Of a stretch of DNA of 64,000 nt, positions 8,736 through 17,243 are shown piece by piece. The DNA is from Paenibacillus riograndensis SBR5 (GTDB taxonomy: Bacteria > Bacillota > Bacilli > Paenibacillales > Paenibacillaceae). Numbering within the stretch: the first letter of the stretch is position 1; each line of letters opens with the position of its first letter. The DNA lies in contig NZ_LN831776.1 of assembly GCF_000981585.1 (NCBI RefSeq), positions 5,563,187-5,627,186 on the forward strand, written 5' to 3'. The translations under genes were made by a program, and so were the position numbers. Below the pieces are notes generated by a model. The model worked only from the letters and a program-made list of their open reading frames with translations, did no database searches and was not told the origin of the DNA.

Positions 8736-9722
8736 TTACAGCACAGATTGATTGTCATTTAATTTGCTGGTGATCTTGTTCGCGGCGACCAGCAGGATCA
8801 CGGAAACGATGGAGACTCCGAGTCCGACAGCGGTTGCATACGAGAAATCACCCTGCGTCATCCCCATCCGGTATACATAGGAGTTAATGACCTCGGCCTT
8901 CTCCCGGTTCTGGGAGTTCATGAGCACCAGTGTCTGATCCAGATTAGAGCCCAATAAACCGCTTACAGTAAGGATCAAATTTAAGCTGATGATCGTTTTC
9001 ATATTGGGCAGCGTGATATTCCAAATCTGCCTGATCCGGCTTGCACCATCGATTCTGGCCGCTTCATAATACGTCGGATCAATCTTGGACATGACCGCCA
9101 GATACAGAATCGTTCCCCAGCCGGCCTCTTTCCAAATATCCGACAACGTGGCGATCCACCAGTATTTCCCCGCATCCAGCAGAATGTTGGACGGCTTCGA
9201 GATCAGCCCCAGTTCGAGCAGCAGCTGATTGAACAGCCCCGAGGTTGAGAACCAGGTAATCAGCATGCCCCCCAGCACGATCCAGGACAAAAAATGGGGC
9301 AGATACGAGATGGTCTGCACTATTTTTTTGAAGCGTCCCCTGTTCAATTCGTAGATCATAATCCCCAGGATAATCGGAATGACGAACCCGATGGCCAGCT
9401 TCAGGAAGCTGATGCCCAGCGTATTTATAACCGAATCCCAGAAATATTTGTCGGACAGGATGATTTTGAAATTATCCAGACCCACCCACGGAGCCGAGGA
9501 CAGCGTATCAATGACCGTGTAATTTTTGAAAGCGATAGTTAAGCCGTAAATCGGAATGTAGCAAAAAACAATCATAAAAATAATGCCCGGAATGACCATC
9601 GACTGAATTTCCCATTGCCTTCTGAAATCCGTCACCCATTCCTTAATCCTTTGCCCGATAGGCCTTTTACCCATTTGCTGCAGTGCCGGTGAAGGCATCA
9701 GGTTCAGTTTATCCACGTTCAT
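8736..9722 (-). CDS. Carbohydrate ABC permease, LplB type
   Basis: A 328-residue permease and the first gene of the transport operon. The EAA loop is YEAARIDGASRIRQI, about 90 residues from the C-terminus. The frame is open from 9740, with in-frame ATGs at 9740, 9734 and 9722. Only the one at 9722 has a usable GGGGAG close upstream, so it is preferred with moderate certainty. A perfect LacI-type palindrome (9749-9766) lies 27 bases upstream of this start, so the operon should be repressed by the LacI protein encoded just before it. Confidence 0.88.
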   Translation of the reverse strand: MNVDKLNLMPSPALQQMGKRPIGQRIKEWVTDFRRQWEIQSMVIPGIIFMIVFCYIPIYGLTIAFKNYTVIDTLSSAPWVGLDNFKIILSDKYFWDSVINTLGISFLKLAIGFVIPIILGIMIYELNRGRFKKIVQTISYLPHFLSWIVLGGMLITWFSTSGLFNQLLLELGLISKPSNILLDAGKYWWIATLSDIWKEAGWGTILYLAVMSKIDPTYYEAARIDGASRIRQIWNITLPNMKTIISLNLILTVSGLLGSNLDQTLVLMNSQNREKAEVINSYVYRMGMTQGDFSYATAVGLGVSIVSVILLVAANKITSKLNDNQSVL

Positions 9723-9748
9723 CACGCTCCCCATCAGCATCCCAAATC

Positions 9749-9766
9749 AATAAAAACGTTTTTATT
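9749..9766. promoter_or_regulatory. LacI-family operator of the permease operon
   Basis: AATAAAAACGTTTTTATT is a perfect 18-bp palindrome with the central CG typical of LacI-family operators. It shares the 14-base core TAAAAACGTTTTTA with the site in front of lacI itself at 10886-10905. Confidence 0.8.
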
Positions 9767-9805
9767 TTTGGCAAAAAAATCCCCCCTAAGCATGATTACA
9801 AGTGG

Positions 9806-9839
9806 AACGGCATTCCGTCCTATTAAGGACGGTGCCGTT
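9806..9839 (-). terminator. Hairpin after the LacI gene
   Basis: AACGGCA-TT-CCGTCC pairs with GGACGG-TGCCGTT across a six-base loop. It stands 11 bases after the lacI stop and before the permease operator. It separates the two units, although the T-run follows at a distance rather than directly. Confidence 0.5.
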
Positions 9840-9849
9840 GCCCGGTGCC

Positions 9850-10875
9850 TTATATCCGCTCATTCCGGCCTAACTTCACATGGCTTGAGCCTCTGACGAT
9901 AAGCTCACCTTTCAGTTTTTGCGCATTGCCCTGCTCCTGCTTCTGTATCATGCGGACCAGATGGTCGATGGCCAATATCCCCTGTCTGGCGATCTGATTC
10001 CGCACCGTCGTTAACGGGGGTGAATAGTACTGGGCGATATCAATATCATCGAAGCCGACCACGCTGATATCGTCCGGAACCTCGTAGCCATGGGCTTTGA
10101 GCGCCTGGATGCAGCCGATCGCACTAAGGTCATTGCCCGCCAGAAAAGCATCCGGGAGCTTCTCGGGCTGCGCCCGGATGAAGGATTTTACCACGTTATA
10201 GGTGCTCTCCTCCTCGAAATATCCCTGCAAAATATACTCCTCGCTCACCGGCAGACCGTACTGGCGCAATGCCGCCAGGTACCCCTCCCTGCGCTGTACG
10301 CTGTCAAACATCGTATCCACGCCGGAGATGTAGGCGATTTTCTTATGCCCCAGCCCGATTAAATACTTGGTCGCTTCATAACCGGCCTCAAAGGAGTCAA
10401 AAATAATACTGCCCATGTTCTCGTTCTCCAGCACCCGGTCCAGAAACACCGCTTTGATCTTTTCCTTGTTCATCGCTTGAATGTCTTTGTCGCCGATGCC
10501 CAGCTCTTCATAAATAATGACGCCGTCCACGCGCCTGCCGAGGATATTGCTCATCACAACCTGCTTATCCTTCGTGACAAATACGTTCAGCCCGTACCCC
10601 AGACGGTCGCACTGCCGGGACATGGCCTCCACAAGCTTATAAAAATAGGGGCCAGCCACACTTGTTGTAAAAAAGCCAAGCATCATGGTTTTTCCTGACT
10701 TCAGCTGTTTGCCGTTCAGGTTAGGGACGTAATTCAGCCGCTGCGCCACCTTAAGCACATGCGATTTGGTCTCCGGATTCAGCACATCCACATCATTTAA
10801 CGCATTCGATACGGTTGAGATCGAAACCCCGGCCTCCCTGGCAACGTCCCGGATTGTAATTTTTCCCATCTTCAT
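9850..10875 (-). CDS. LacI family transcriptional regulator
   Basis: A 341-residue repressor. The N-terminal helix-turn-helix reads IRDVAREAGVSISTVSNALN and is followed by the hinge LNYVPNLNGKQLKSG. The rest is a periplasmic-binding-protein-like sugar sensor with the late motif VVGFDDIDIAQYYSPPLTTV. It probably represses both itself and the permease operon through the two palindromes at 10886-10905 and 9749-9766, and is released by the imported sugar or a breakdown product. AAGGAT four bases before 10875 supports this start; the ATG at 10869 is an alternative. Confidence 0.93.
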   Translation of the reverse strand: MKMGKITIRDVAREAGVSISTVSNALNDVDVLNPETKSHVLKVAQRLNYVPNLNGKQLKSGKTMMLGFFTTSVAGPYFYKLVEAMSRQCDRLGYGLNVFVTKDKQVVMSNILGRRVDGVIIYEELGIGDKDIQAMNKEKIKAVFLDRVLENENMGSIIFDSFEAGYEATKYLIGLGHKKIAYISGVDTMFDSVQRREGYLAALRQYGLPVSEEYILQGYFEEESTYNVVKSFIRAQPEKLPDAFLAGNDLSAIGCIQALKAHGYEVPDDISVVGFDDIDIAQYYSPPLTTVRNQIARQGILAIDHLVRMIQKQEQGNAQKLKGELIVRGSSHVKLGRNERI

Positions 10876-10885
10876 TTATCCTTCG

Positions 10886-10905
10886 CTATAAAAACGTTTT
10901 TATAG
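10886..10905. promoter_or_regulatory. LacI-family operator in front of lacI
   Basis: CTATAAAAACGTTTTTATAG is a perfect 20-bp palindrome ending 11 bases before the lacI start, as expected for autorepression. A weaker AAAACCGTTTT lies at 10921-10931. Confidence 0.8.
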
Positions 10906-10953
10906 ATTATAAAGTAACATAAAACCGTTTTCAGCACAATAGTTTTTCTTGTG

Positions 10954-10998
10954 AAGGCGGACGCCGCCGCTCCCGGTTCCAAACTTCCCCTCCGTGCC
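10954..10998 (-). repeat. Right half of the dispersed structured repeat
   Basis: From AAGGCGGACGCC through GGTTCCAAACTTCCCC to CTCCGTGCC this matches the right half of the copies at 5878 and 45275. No left arm precedes it. It opens the 380-base gene-free stretch upstream of lacI. Confidence 0.7.
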
Positions 10999-11122
10999 TC
11001 GCCTGTTTGAACAATATTTCAATATAAGTTGAGGTTGGGCCAGAACCTCCAGTCCTCCCTCCCCGGTCAAACCTATGCTCTCCCGGTCCTTCCGGACACT
11101 TTTGGACTCGGCAGCATGGCTG

Positions 11123-11311
11123 AAGTGGAAAAAGTGAACTTAAATCCTCCCCATCCCGCTACTTCGCAGGCATTAGTTGGAAAAAGGACACTTAATCTGG
11201 CCGATTCTACCCCTCCCGGGCGAATTTGCTTATATTAGGTTCCCTTTTTCCCACTATTTCCTCTACAGGAAGCTTTTCTAGCCAAATTAAGTGTACAAAT
11301 TCCCACTAATC
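11123..11311. repeat. Four-unit inverted repeat phased at about 51 bases
   Basis: Two direct units (11123-11146 and 11174-11201, both containing GGAAAAAG and ACTTAA-like cores, start-to-start 51) are followed by two inverted units (11229-11256 and 11281-11308, end-to-end 52). The outer pair, 11171-11201 against 11281-11311, matches at 24 of 31 positions as an inverted repeat around a loop of about 79 bases. It lies downstream of the diguanylate cyclase gene. Nothing else was found in this gap. Confidence 0.65.
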
Positions 11312-11369
11312 CCCGCTAGTACCGCTGAAAGGGCAGCCTCCTTATCCCGCCAATGTTCCACGCAAGTGG

Positions 11370-12983
11370 TTATGCCGATGGGGCCGCCGGGTTGTCCTCC
11401 GCGACCACCGTTCTGTTTCTTCCGTTGCTCTTGGCACGATATAGCGCCTGATCCGCTTTCTTCAGCAGCTCCGCCTGCTCTGAAGCATGCTGCGGATAGT
11501 GGGCGATGCCCTGCGATACGGTAACTTGCGTGGGAATCGGCCCCTTCCTCTGCTCCAGCGCCCGGCGGACTCTTTCCGCCACATTGAAGGCTTCGGCCGG
11601 GCGGGTGCGGGCCAGCAGAATGACAAATTCTTCACCGCCAAAACGGTGGCACACATCATCCGGGCGAAGCGAGGAGACGATCACTCCGGCCACATGCTTC
11701 AGCACCTCGTCGCCGGTGACATGGCCGTAGGTATCGTTCACGAACTTGAACCGGTCCACATCCAGCACAATCAGTGAAAATGGAATCCCTGAGGCAATCC
11801 ACTGGCTCAAGGTATATTCCAGCGACCTCCGGTTCTTCAGCCCGGTCAACGTATCGGTCGCTGCCTCCTGTGTCAGTTGATCCGTCTGCTTCTGGATGTC
11901 CGCTACCGCTAAAAACACAGCCTTCGTCAGCAAATCGGCCTCCCGGCTCCAGTGCGGCTTGACCGGCGGAAGCACGATCCTTTCCTTGCCCATCTTGCTC
12001 ACCAAATCGGCCAGATAGGCAAACGGCCGAGCCAGTCTGTGGGCTATAAGAATCACAGCGCTCAGCAGAATAATGAACGGAATCAGGGAATAGGCGATAA
12101 TGGTCTGAATATGGCCGATCAGCTGCTGATGGATCAGCGCCATCGGTGAAACGACCACAATTCCCCAGCCGCTCTCTGGAACACTGGAGTATCCGGCGAG
12201 CAGTTCATTTCCATTAAGGTTGCGGACCTGCTGTTCCCCGCTTTGCCCTTTCATCAGCTTCTGCACAACCTCGTTGCCGCTGACATCCTTCCCGAAGAGG
12301 TGCTTGTCCGGGTGATACAATAAATGTCCGCCGGAATCCACAATATAATAATAAGATCCAAAATCGTCCACTTTGTTATTTCCAAAAATACTGGACAGAA
12401 CGTTATTCTCCTGCAGATAAATGGTACCGCCCAGTATACCAAGATATGTACCGTCATTGCTGAAGATCGGCTGACTCAGGAACACGATTAGCCTGTTGGT
12501 GTTCTTTGTCATATAAGGAGCAGAAGTGTAAGGCTGTTTGAGCTCCAACGCTTCTTTGGCCGCTTGAGAAGTGATATGTTTGCCCGCAGTCCCTATTGAG
12601 GTGGGTTCCACGTTGCGGACCAGCCCGTCTTTACCGATCACAACAATGGAATTAAAATAATTGCTGCTGTTACGCATCAGCTCCAATTGATGCCCCACTT
12701 GCTCAGGTGTCATAGCATCCACATTGGAAAGCATCTGCGCATTATGTGCCAGGCTGCTGCGTATGGATTGAAATAAGGAATCCATGGTCCTCGCCATGCG
12801 GTCGGCATTGGAGAAATTCAGGTGGAGCGTTGTTTCCATCAACGATTGTTTCTTGGAGTCATAAGAACCCACCATAATTATAGTTGTGGTTAGCAGAACC
12901 ACCAGCGTTACAAGACCCGTAAAAAGCGATGTTAGACTGAGCTTTTTACCTTGACGCAGCCCGGCCTTTCTCTGTATATGCAA
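11370..12983 (-). CDS. Membrane diguanylate cyclase with Cache-type sensor
   Basis: A 537-residue enzyme expected to make cyclic di-GMP from two GTP in response to an external signal. A transmembrane helix near residues 12-37 and a second near 287-310 enclose a double-Cache-like extracellular domain. The C-terminal GGDEF domain carries an intact active-site RFGGEEF near residue 446 and begins with the usual DTLTGLKNRR. The frame opens at a TTG at 13034, but AGGAGGG at 12991-12997 sits seven bases before the TTG at 12983, so that start is chosen. It is transcribed alone. No EAL or PilZ partner is in the window. Confidence 0.9.
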   Translation of the reverse strand: MHIQRKAGLRQGKKLSLTSLFTGLVTLVVLLTTTIIMVGSYDSKKQSLMETTLHLNFSNADRMARTMDSLFQSIRSSLAHNAQMLSNVDAMTPEQVGHQLELMRNSSNYFNSIVVIGKDGLVRNVEPTSIGTAGKHITSQAAKEALELKQPYTSAPYMTKNTNRLIVFLSQPIFSNDGTYLGILGGTIYLQENNVLSSIFGNNKVDDFGSYYYIVDSGGHLLYHPDKHLFGKDVSGNEVVQKLMKGQSGEQQVRNLNGNELLAGYSSVPESGWGIVVVSPMALIHQQLIGHIQTIIAYSLIPFIILLSAVILIAHRLARPFAYLADLVSKMGKERIVLPPVKPHWSREADLLTKAVFLAVADIQKQTDQLTQEAATDTLTGLKNRRSLEYTLSQWIASGIPFSLIVLDVDRFKFVNDTYGHVTGDEVLKHVAGVIVSSLRPDDVCHRFGGEEFVILLARTRPAEAFNVAERVRRALEQRKGPIPTQVTVSQGIAHYPQHASEQAELLKKADQALYRAKSNGRNRTVVAEDNPAAPSA

Positions 12984-13102
12984 ACTATTACCCTCCTTGA
13001 TACTGGAAAACGGCTTAGTTCCATAATACAACAAACCATAATGTTATTCGACAATAAATGAACATATTTCCCCATTTCACAGCTTATATAGCAACATGCA
13101 AA

Positions 13103-13138
13103 AAAGCGTGCAAATAGTCATCCTATTTGACACGCTTT
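13103..13138 (-). terminator. Terminator of the secreted DUF5695 gene
   Basis: AAAGCGTG-CAAATAG pairs with CTATTTG-A-CACGCTTT (one bulged A) around a five-base loop. Read on the minus strand it is followed by a run of T. It lies 40 bases past the stop at 13178. Confidence 0.85.
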
Positions 13139-13177
13139 ATGAAGGTAACCGGGTCTTCAAGAAATCGTAGACTCCTG

Positions 13178-16100
13178 CTATTTATTGATCGGCAGGCTGC
13201 CGCCATCCGGTTTTTCACCCGGCAGCCCGGGCTGTGGTTGTTCTTCCTGCAGTTGTTCTTCCTGCAGCAAATCTGCCTCCTCAGTGCCGGCTCCCTGAAT
13301 CATCGTTCCATTGAACAATGAGGTGATCTCGGATGCGCTGAGTGCGCGGCTGTAGATGATGAAATCATCGACGGCCCCCTCCAGATTAGGATCGCCGTAT
13401 TGGGATTTGCCGATATAGTTTTGAGTAGTATTGCCAAGGCTGGACGGCTTCAGTGTCATGCCGGTATTCGTGGCGACCTGCACGCCATCGACATAGAGTC
13501 GGCCCGTTGTGCCGGACAGCGTTACCGCAACATGCTTCCATTGTCCGGTTGCAAGCGGGGCAGAGGCCGTAAGCCGCTGCTCGGCGCTGTTGCCGCTGTT
13601 GGTAATGGCAAAGCGCAAGCCCCCTCCGTCCCCGGTCTGGGGAGCCAGGAACATATTAGCAGTCGTATCCGAGCCAAAATCAAAGATTCTCGCCCAGTCG
13701 TTATTTGTGGTAATACGCACCCAGGCTGAGATCGTGAAATCATTCAACTGGCTGACGATTCCGGCAGGCAGAGCAGCATAAGCGTTGGTGCCGAGGCTCA
13801 GCGCATTGCCTGCTCCTGAGCGGCCGGCAATCCAGGAAGGCGTTCCCGTTACTGTGGCGTGATTTCCTGCGGTTGAGGAATCGGTAACCGCCGTTCCCGA
13901 GGTCTGGTTCATTTTGTAATTGGCAATGATGCTTGGCACCGGGGTGACTGTTCCCTGCTCGATCTTCACTTCATAGGCTGCAGCCGTACCGATATTCAGG
14001 CTGGCTGTTGCCGTCTGGCCATTTACTGCAGTAAAGCTGCCGGAGGCCACATTATTGACCATTACATTATAGGTGCCGGCGGCAAGGCCGTTCAGCGCTA
14101 CCTTTGTCACGTGGGCTGTACCCGGTGTTACATTGCTTAGGGTGAAGCTGACACTGTTCTTCGCTTTGGCGACTGTTGCCAGACTGTATCTGTCGCGTTC
14201 CAGGTTCATGCCCCATTTTTCCGTGATCAGATTCAGGCGCTGGAACACTCCGTCTTTGGGAACAACAACATAATTGCCGCCGCTCTCGGTGACCTCGCAG
14301 CCGTAACCGTAGAGGCCAAAGATCGGGTCTACAGCCACATCGGAGCTAAGAATCTTGATGGCCCCGAACAAACCGAGGTCGGCTTCTCCAGACATTCCGC
14401 GCCAGCCGTTGAACAATGGGCCGCCGTCAAGACCAAGCGCGCCATTGTTGCCTTTCATGGCCTGATACGTCCAGGATACCGCCCCAATATCCGCCGGATC
14501 GGAGCTGATCTGGCCAGAGTTGATGGCGTTAATGTTCGCAAGCTTGGCTGCATAACTCAGCCGCTGCTCTACCTCCGGTGTGGAAGAATTGTTGCGTACC
14601 CAATCATCCATAGCCGTGCCGGCCAGCGATGCCGTGTACTGGAACTGCCACCAGGGTTCCCCGTTGATGGTTACCGGATTTGTGTAGTAATACCAGACAG
14701 GCATTTTTCCGCGGACAGCGCGGGTTTTGGTATTGATTTTGCTTTTGATCGCGTTGTTGTTCTTCATCTTCGCCAGCATATAAACGGCTTCCTCGCCAGT
14801 ATTGTCATAGTTGTATTCGGAGCCGTACGGGTAAGTCGTACCCGCAAAATTGTTGTATTTGGTGTTCATTTTCGCAATGATGTCATTGGCCTGGGCGGTA
14901 AATCCTTCATCCTGCAGTGCTTTGATAATTTCCGGTGTGGTCAATTCTCCCATCAGGCCGGTGTTCCAATTATAGGCGACTGGCCCGTCATAGAGCGCTT
15001 TCATAATATTGTAGGCCCGCAGCAGATAGGTGTTGCCCGGCTCTTTGTAGCTGATAAGTCCAGGGTAGAGCTTGGAAATCTTATACATGCTGAAATAGGT
15101 GTTGTAAATATGCGGGTAAGCATATCCCCGGTAGGTTGGAGTATCATTCGGCGGCGCCATGAGGAAGTCGGGCACCAGATAATCGGTATGATGGCCAGCC
15201 ATCAGGTTGGTCCAGATCGTGGTGTCCAGATATTGGTCAAGCGCTGTGATTTCCGAGGCGACGGGCTTCTGGACATTTTTCTCGGCAAGGTATTGAGCAT
15301 GTGTGTAACCCCAGTCATCTCCCCAGCCCCAGTACCCTGCAAAGTTGTTGCGTTTGGCGTTATTCTGCATCATCCAGTCGTCAAATGCCTTGTCCCGGAT
15401 ATCTCCAGGCACATTCCACTGCTGGTTGTTCACCATAAAGGTCGCATGGCGCTGAAGTGCGGCATCCACGGCTTCAATGGCGTAGAACTGCAGGGTGGTC
15501 TTTTCTCCGCTGCCGTAATTCACCGTAATATTGTTGGGACCCAGGTGGTTCATCTGCAGTGAATACAGCTTGTGGTCACCCGGGGTTGTCCCAAGCGAAG
15601 TCACGGTCGTTTCAGAAGGATATTGCGCAGTCACGGAAGTAATGGTCTTAGAGGTGCGGAGATCGAATTTGGCGGTCTGATTGACCGGCACTATCATGCC
15701 CGGGACTACAGTGGTATCAATCAGCCCTTCGGAATACAGCCGGTCCTTGACGGCTTGCTCACTGGCGGCTTTGAAAAATTTGAAGGCATAGGTCTTGCTC
15801 GCTCCAGGCTGCAGAGTCAAGCTGCTGTTGGGCAGGTATCCGCTGCCGGTGCTTTTGATCACATTGGAATGGATGTAATAGACGGAAAGGCCTTCGATCC
15901 AGCCGCCCTGGTCGCCAGCCCATTTACTGCCGGGATGCTGCTGGATGCGCCAGTTATCCATATACTCAAAACCCGCGCCGGTTGTGCTGTCCGGGACAAG
16001 CAGGAGAGACGGGCCAATGCCGCTTGGTCGCTGTGCGGTAACATAAGAGCTGTTATTGCCGATGAACGATTGCGTGACCACCCGCGATTCATAAATCTGC

Positions 16101-16651
16101 TCATTGCCTCCTCCGGTCCAGAATTCGTTGAAGGGGAGCGGCAGGCCAAAGTCTCCGATTTCCAGCGTCTGAGTGCTGGTATTGGTCACTTGAATCTGCC
16201 AGAGCAAGTAATCGCTCACAAGAGAATAGCTTTCATTCACCCGGAAATTGCGGATTCCCTCCGTATTTGCAGAGTTTTGATAGGTGATGTTGACAGTGTT
16301 GCCGGACTGGCTTTGGGTCCTTGCATCGGCCGACTTATTGGTCCAGGCCTTGGTCCAGGACCCGTTGTTCAGCCGGTAAGTGAACATCAGCTCACCGAGC
16401 CATTGATGATCCGCTGTGTTCTGGTTGGGGGCATTGCTTGCATTCATGACGTAGTTGGTGGGGAAATTGTCTCCAGTTAGCTTCAGGCTGGATATGTCGC
16501 CATTTGAACCTGTGCTGACCTGAAAATTGCTGTTCGAAAGATCATACGCATAGGCGGGCTGGGCAGCCCACAGAAATCCCAGAGCTGAAGCTATGAAGAC
16601 AGTACTCAAAATTGTCCTTTTCACAGATGAGACCCGAAACTTCTCCAGCAT
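13178..16651 (-). CDS. Secreted DUF5695-like protein with LamG domain
   Basis: A 1157-residue secreted protein. Residues 1-33 are a signal peptide ending in QPAYA. Residues 35 to about 880 match the whole N-terminal region of the SLH protein at 24068-30571 and look like DUF5695, a family without an established activity. Conserved acidic segments GWGDDWG, GSEYNYDNTGEE and SGEADLGL sit among helix-rich stretches, as in alpha/alpha-toroid glycosidases; this is a suggestion only. A LamG/concanavalin-like domain spans about 907-1110, followed by a Glu/Gln/Pro-rich tail with no wall anchor. AGGAGG precedes the ATG at 16651; the frame is open to 16714. A direct-repeat operator shared with the GH127 operon lies upstream. 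Confidence 0.82.
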   Translation of the reverse strand: MLEKFRVSSVKRTILSTVFIASALGFLWAAQPAYAYDLSNSNFQVSTGSNGDISSLKLTGDNFPTNYVMNASNAPNQNTADHQWLGELMFTYRLNNGSWTKAWTNKSADARTQSQSGNTVNITYQNSANTEGIRNFRVNESYSLVSDYLLWQIQVTNTSTQTLEIGDFGLPLPFNEFWTGGGNEQIYESRVVTQSFIGNNSSYVTAQRPSGIGPSLLLVPDSTTGAGFEYMDNWRIQQHPGSKWAGDQGGWIEGLSVYYIHSNVIKSTGSGYLPNSSLTLQPGASKTYAFKFFKAASEQAVKDRLYSEGLIDTTVVPGMIVPVNQTAKFDLRTSKTITSVTAQYPSETTVTSLGTTPGDHKLYSLQMNHLGPNNITVNYGSGEKTTLQFYAIEAVDAALQRHATFMVNNQQWNVPGDIRDKAFDDWMMQNNAKRNNFAGYWGWGDDWGYTHAQYLAEKNVQKPVASEITALDQYLDTTIWTNLMAGHHTDYLVPDFLMAPPNDTPTYRGYAYPHIYNTYFSMYKISKLYPGLISYKEPGNTYLLRAYNIMKALYDGPVAYNWNTGLMGELTTPEIIKALQDEGFTAQANDIIAKMNTKYNNFAGTTYPYGSEYNYDNTGEEAVYMLAKMKNNNAIKSKINTKTRAVRGKMPVWYYYTNPVTINGEPWWQFQYTASLAGTAMDDWVRNNSSTPEVEQRLSYAAKLANINAINSGQISSDPADIGAVSWTYQAMKGNNGALGLDGGPLFNGWRGMSGEADLGLFGAIKILSSDVAVDPIFGLYGYGCEVTESGGNYVVVPKDGVFQRLNLITEKWGMNLERDRYSLATVAKAKNSVSFTLSNVTPGTAHVTKVALNGLAAGTYNVMVNNVASGSFTAVNGQTATASLNIGTAAAYEVKIEQGTVTPVPSIIANYKMNQTSGTAVTDSSTAGNHATVTGTPSWIAGRSGAGNALSLGTNAYAALPAGIVSQLNDFTISAWVRITTNNDWARIFDFGSDTTANMFLAPQTGDGGGLRFAITNSGNSAEQRLTASAPLATGQWKHVAVTLSGTTGRLYVDGVQVATNTGMTLKPSSLGNTTQNYIGKSQYGDPNLEGAVDDFIIYSRALSASEITSLFNGTMIQGAGTEEADLLQEEQLQEEQPQPGLPGEKPDGGSLPINK

Positions 16652-16757
16652 AGATTTAACCTCCTGGTTAAAGCGGAATGTACAATACGTTTCTGCGCCT
16701 CCCCTTGGCCTCACTCTCTCTAAAGTCTGTTGTCCCCTTCTATCAGCCTGCTCTTTG

Positions 16758-16809
16758 CCTCCCTCCGCGAAACTTCAAAATTATAGTAATTCATCTACAA
16801 TAATACATG
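16758..16809 (-). promoter_or_regulatory. Promoter and 5' leader of the secreted DUF5695 gene
   Basis: Reading on the minus strand, CATGTATTATT (16799-16809) is followed by TATAAT (16780-16785) and then by GGAGGGAGG (16758-16766), a strong Shine-Dalgarno-like string 107 bases before the real start. CATGTATTATT lies 33 bases from the direct repeat, exactly as in the promoter at 36137-36147. No good -35 is visible, which fits activator dependence. Confidence 0.5.
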
Positions 16810-16832
16810 CTCTGCGGTAAAAGAAAATCGTG

Positions 16833-16864
16833 ATTTCCAACCTCATTTTTAATTATTTCAACCT
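16833..16864 (-). promoter_or_regulatory. 21-bp-spaced direct repeat, AraC-type activator site
   Basis: On the minus strand AGGTTGAAAT is repeated as AGGTTGGAAAT with 21 bases between equivalent positions, separated by an AT-rich spacer. The same site occurs at 36172-36202 in front of the GH127 transporter operon. Confidence 0.65.
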
Positions 16865-16929
16865 ATATGAGTTAAACAGCTTATTAACTGACAATGCGTC
16901 ATGACTTCAAATGAAGGTTTCGGCGTGTT

Positions 16930-17114
16930 CTATTGCACTTTATGCAGCAGATGTCCCCTTAATCGGCCGGAAAACTGAAGCTATTGCACTTTGTACAATA
17001 GAATCCCGTGAGAATGGTGTTTTTGACCCACAATCCCTAAATCTATTGCACGTAATACAGCAGAATGCGATTCGCCGCAGAATACTGAGAATTCTATTGC
17101 AGAAAGTACAATCA
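16930..17114. repeat. Four-hairpin intergenic element, copy A
   Basis: Four 21-base units start at 16930, 16981, 17043 and 17094 (spacings 51, 62, 51). Unit 2 has arms CTATTGCAC and GTACAATAG around TTT. The spacers are also related to those of copy B at 56511-56696. It occupies most of the gap between the secreted DUF5695 gene and the kinase gene. No gene was found in 16652-17243. Confidence 0.75.
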
Positions 17115-17243
17115 GCAACAAATCTTCTATTGGATCGGACATCAATGTTACAGATTTCAGGTTCAATCTATATAGCGATGGATGACTTTTAAAAAAAATA
17201 ATTAAGATGAATTCTAACGATTCGGGCTGAGATATACGGTAGT

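Noticed and set aside
15572..16480. A 302-codon open frame on the plus strand
   Set aside because: It is antisense to the secreted DUF5695 gene, with no start signals or recognisable domains.
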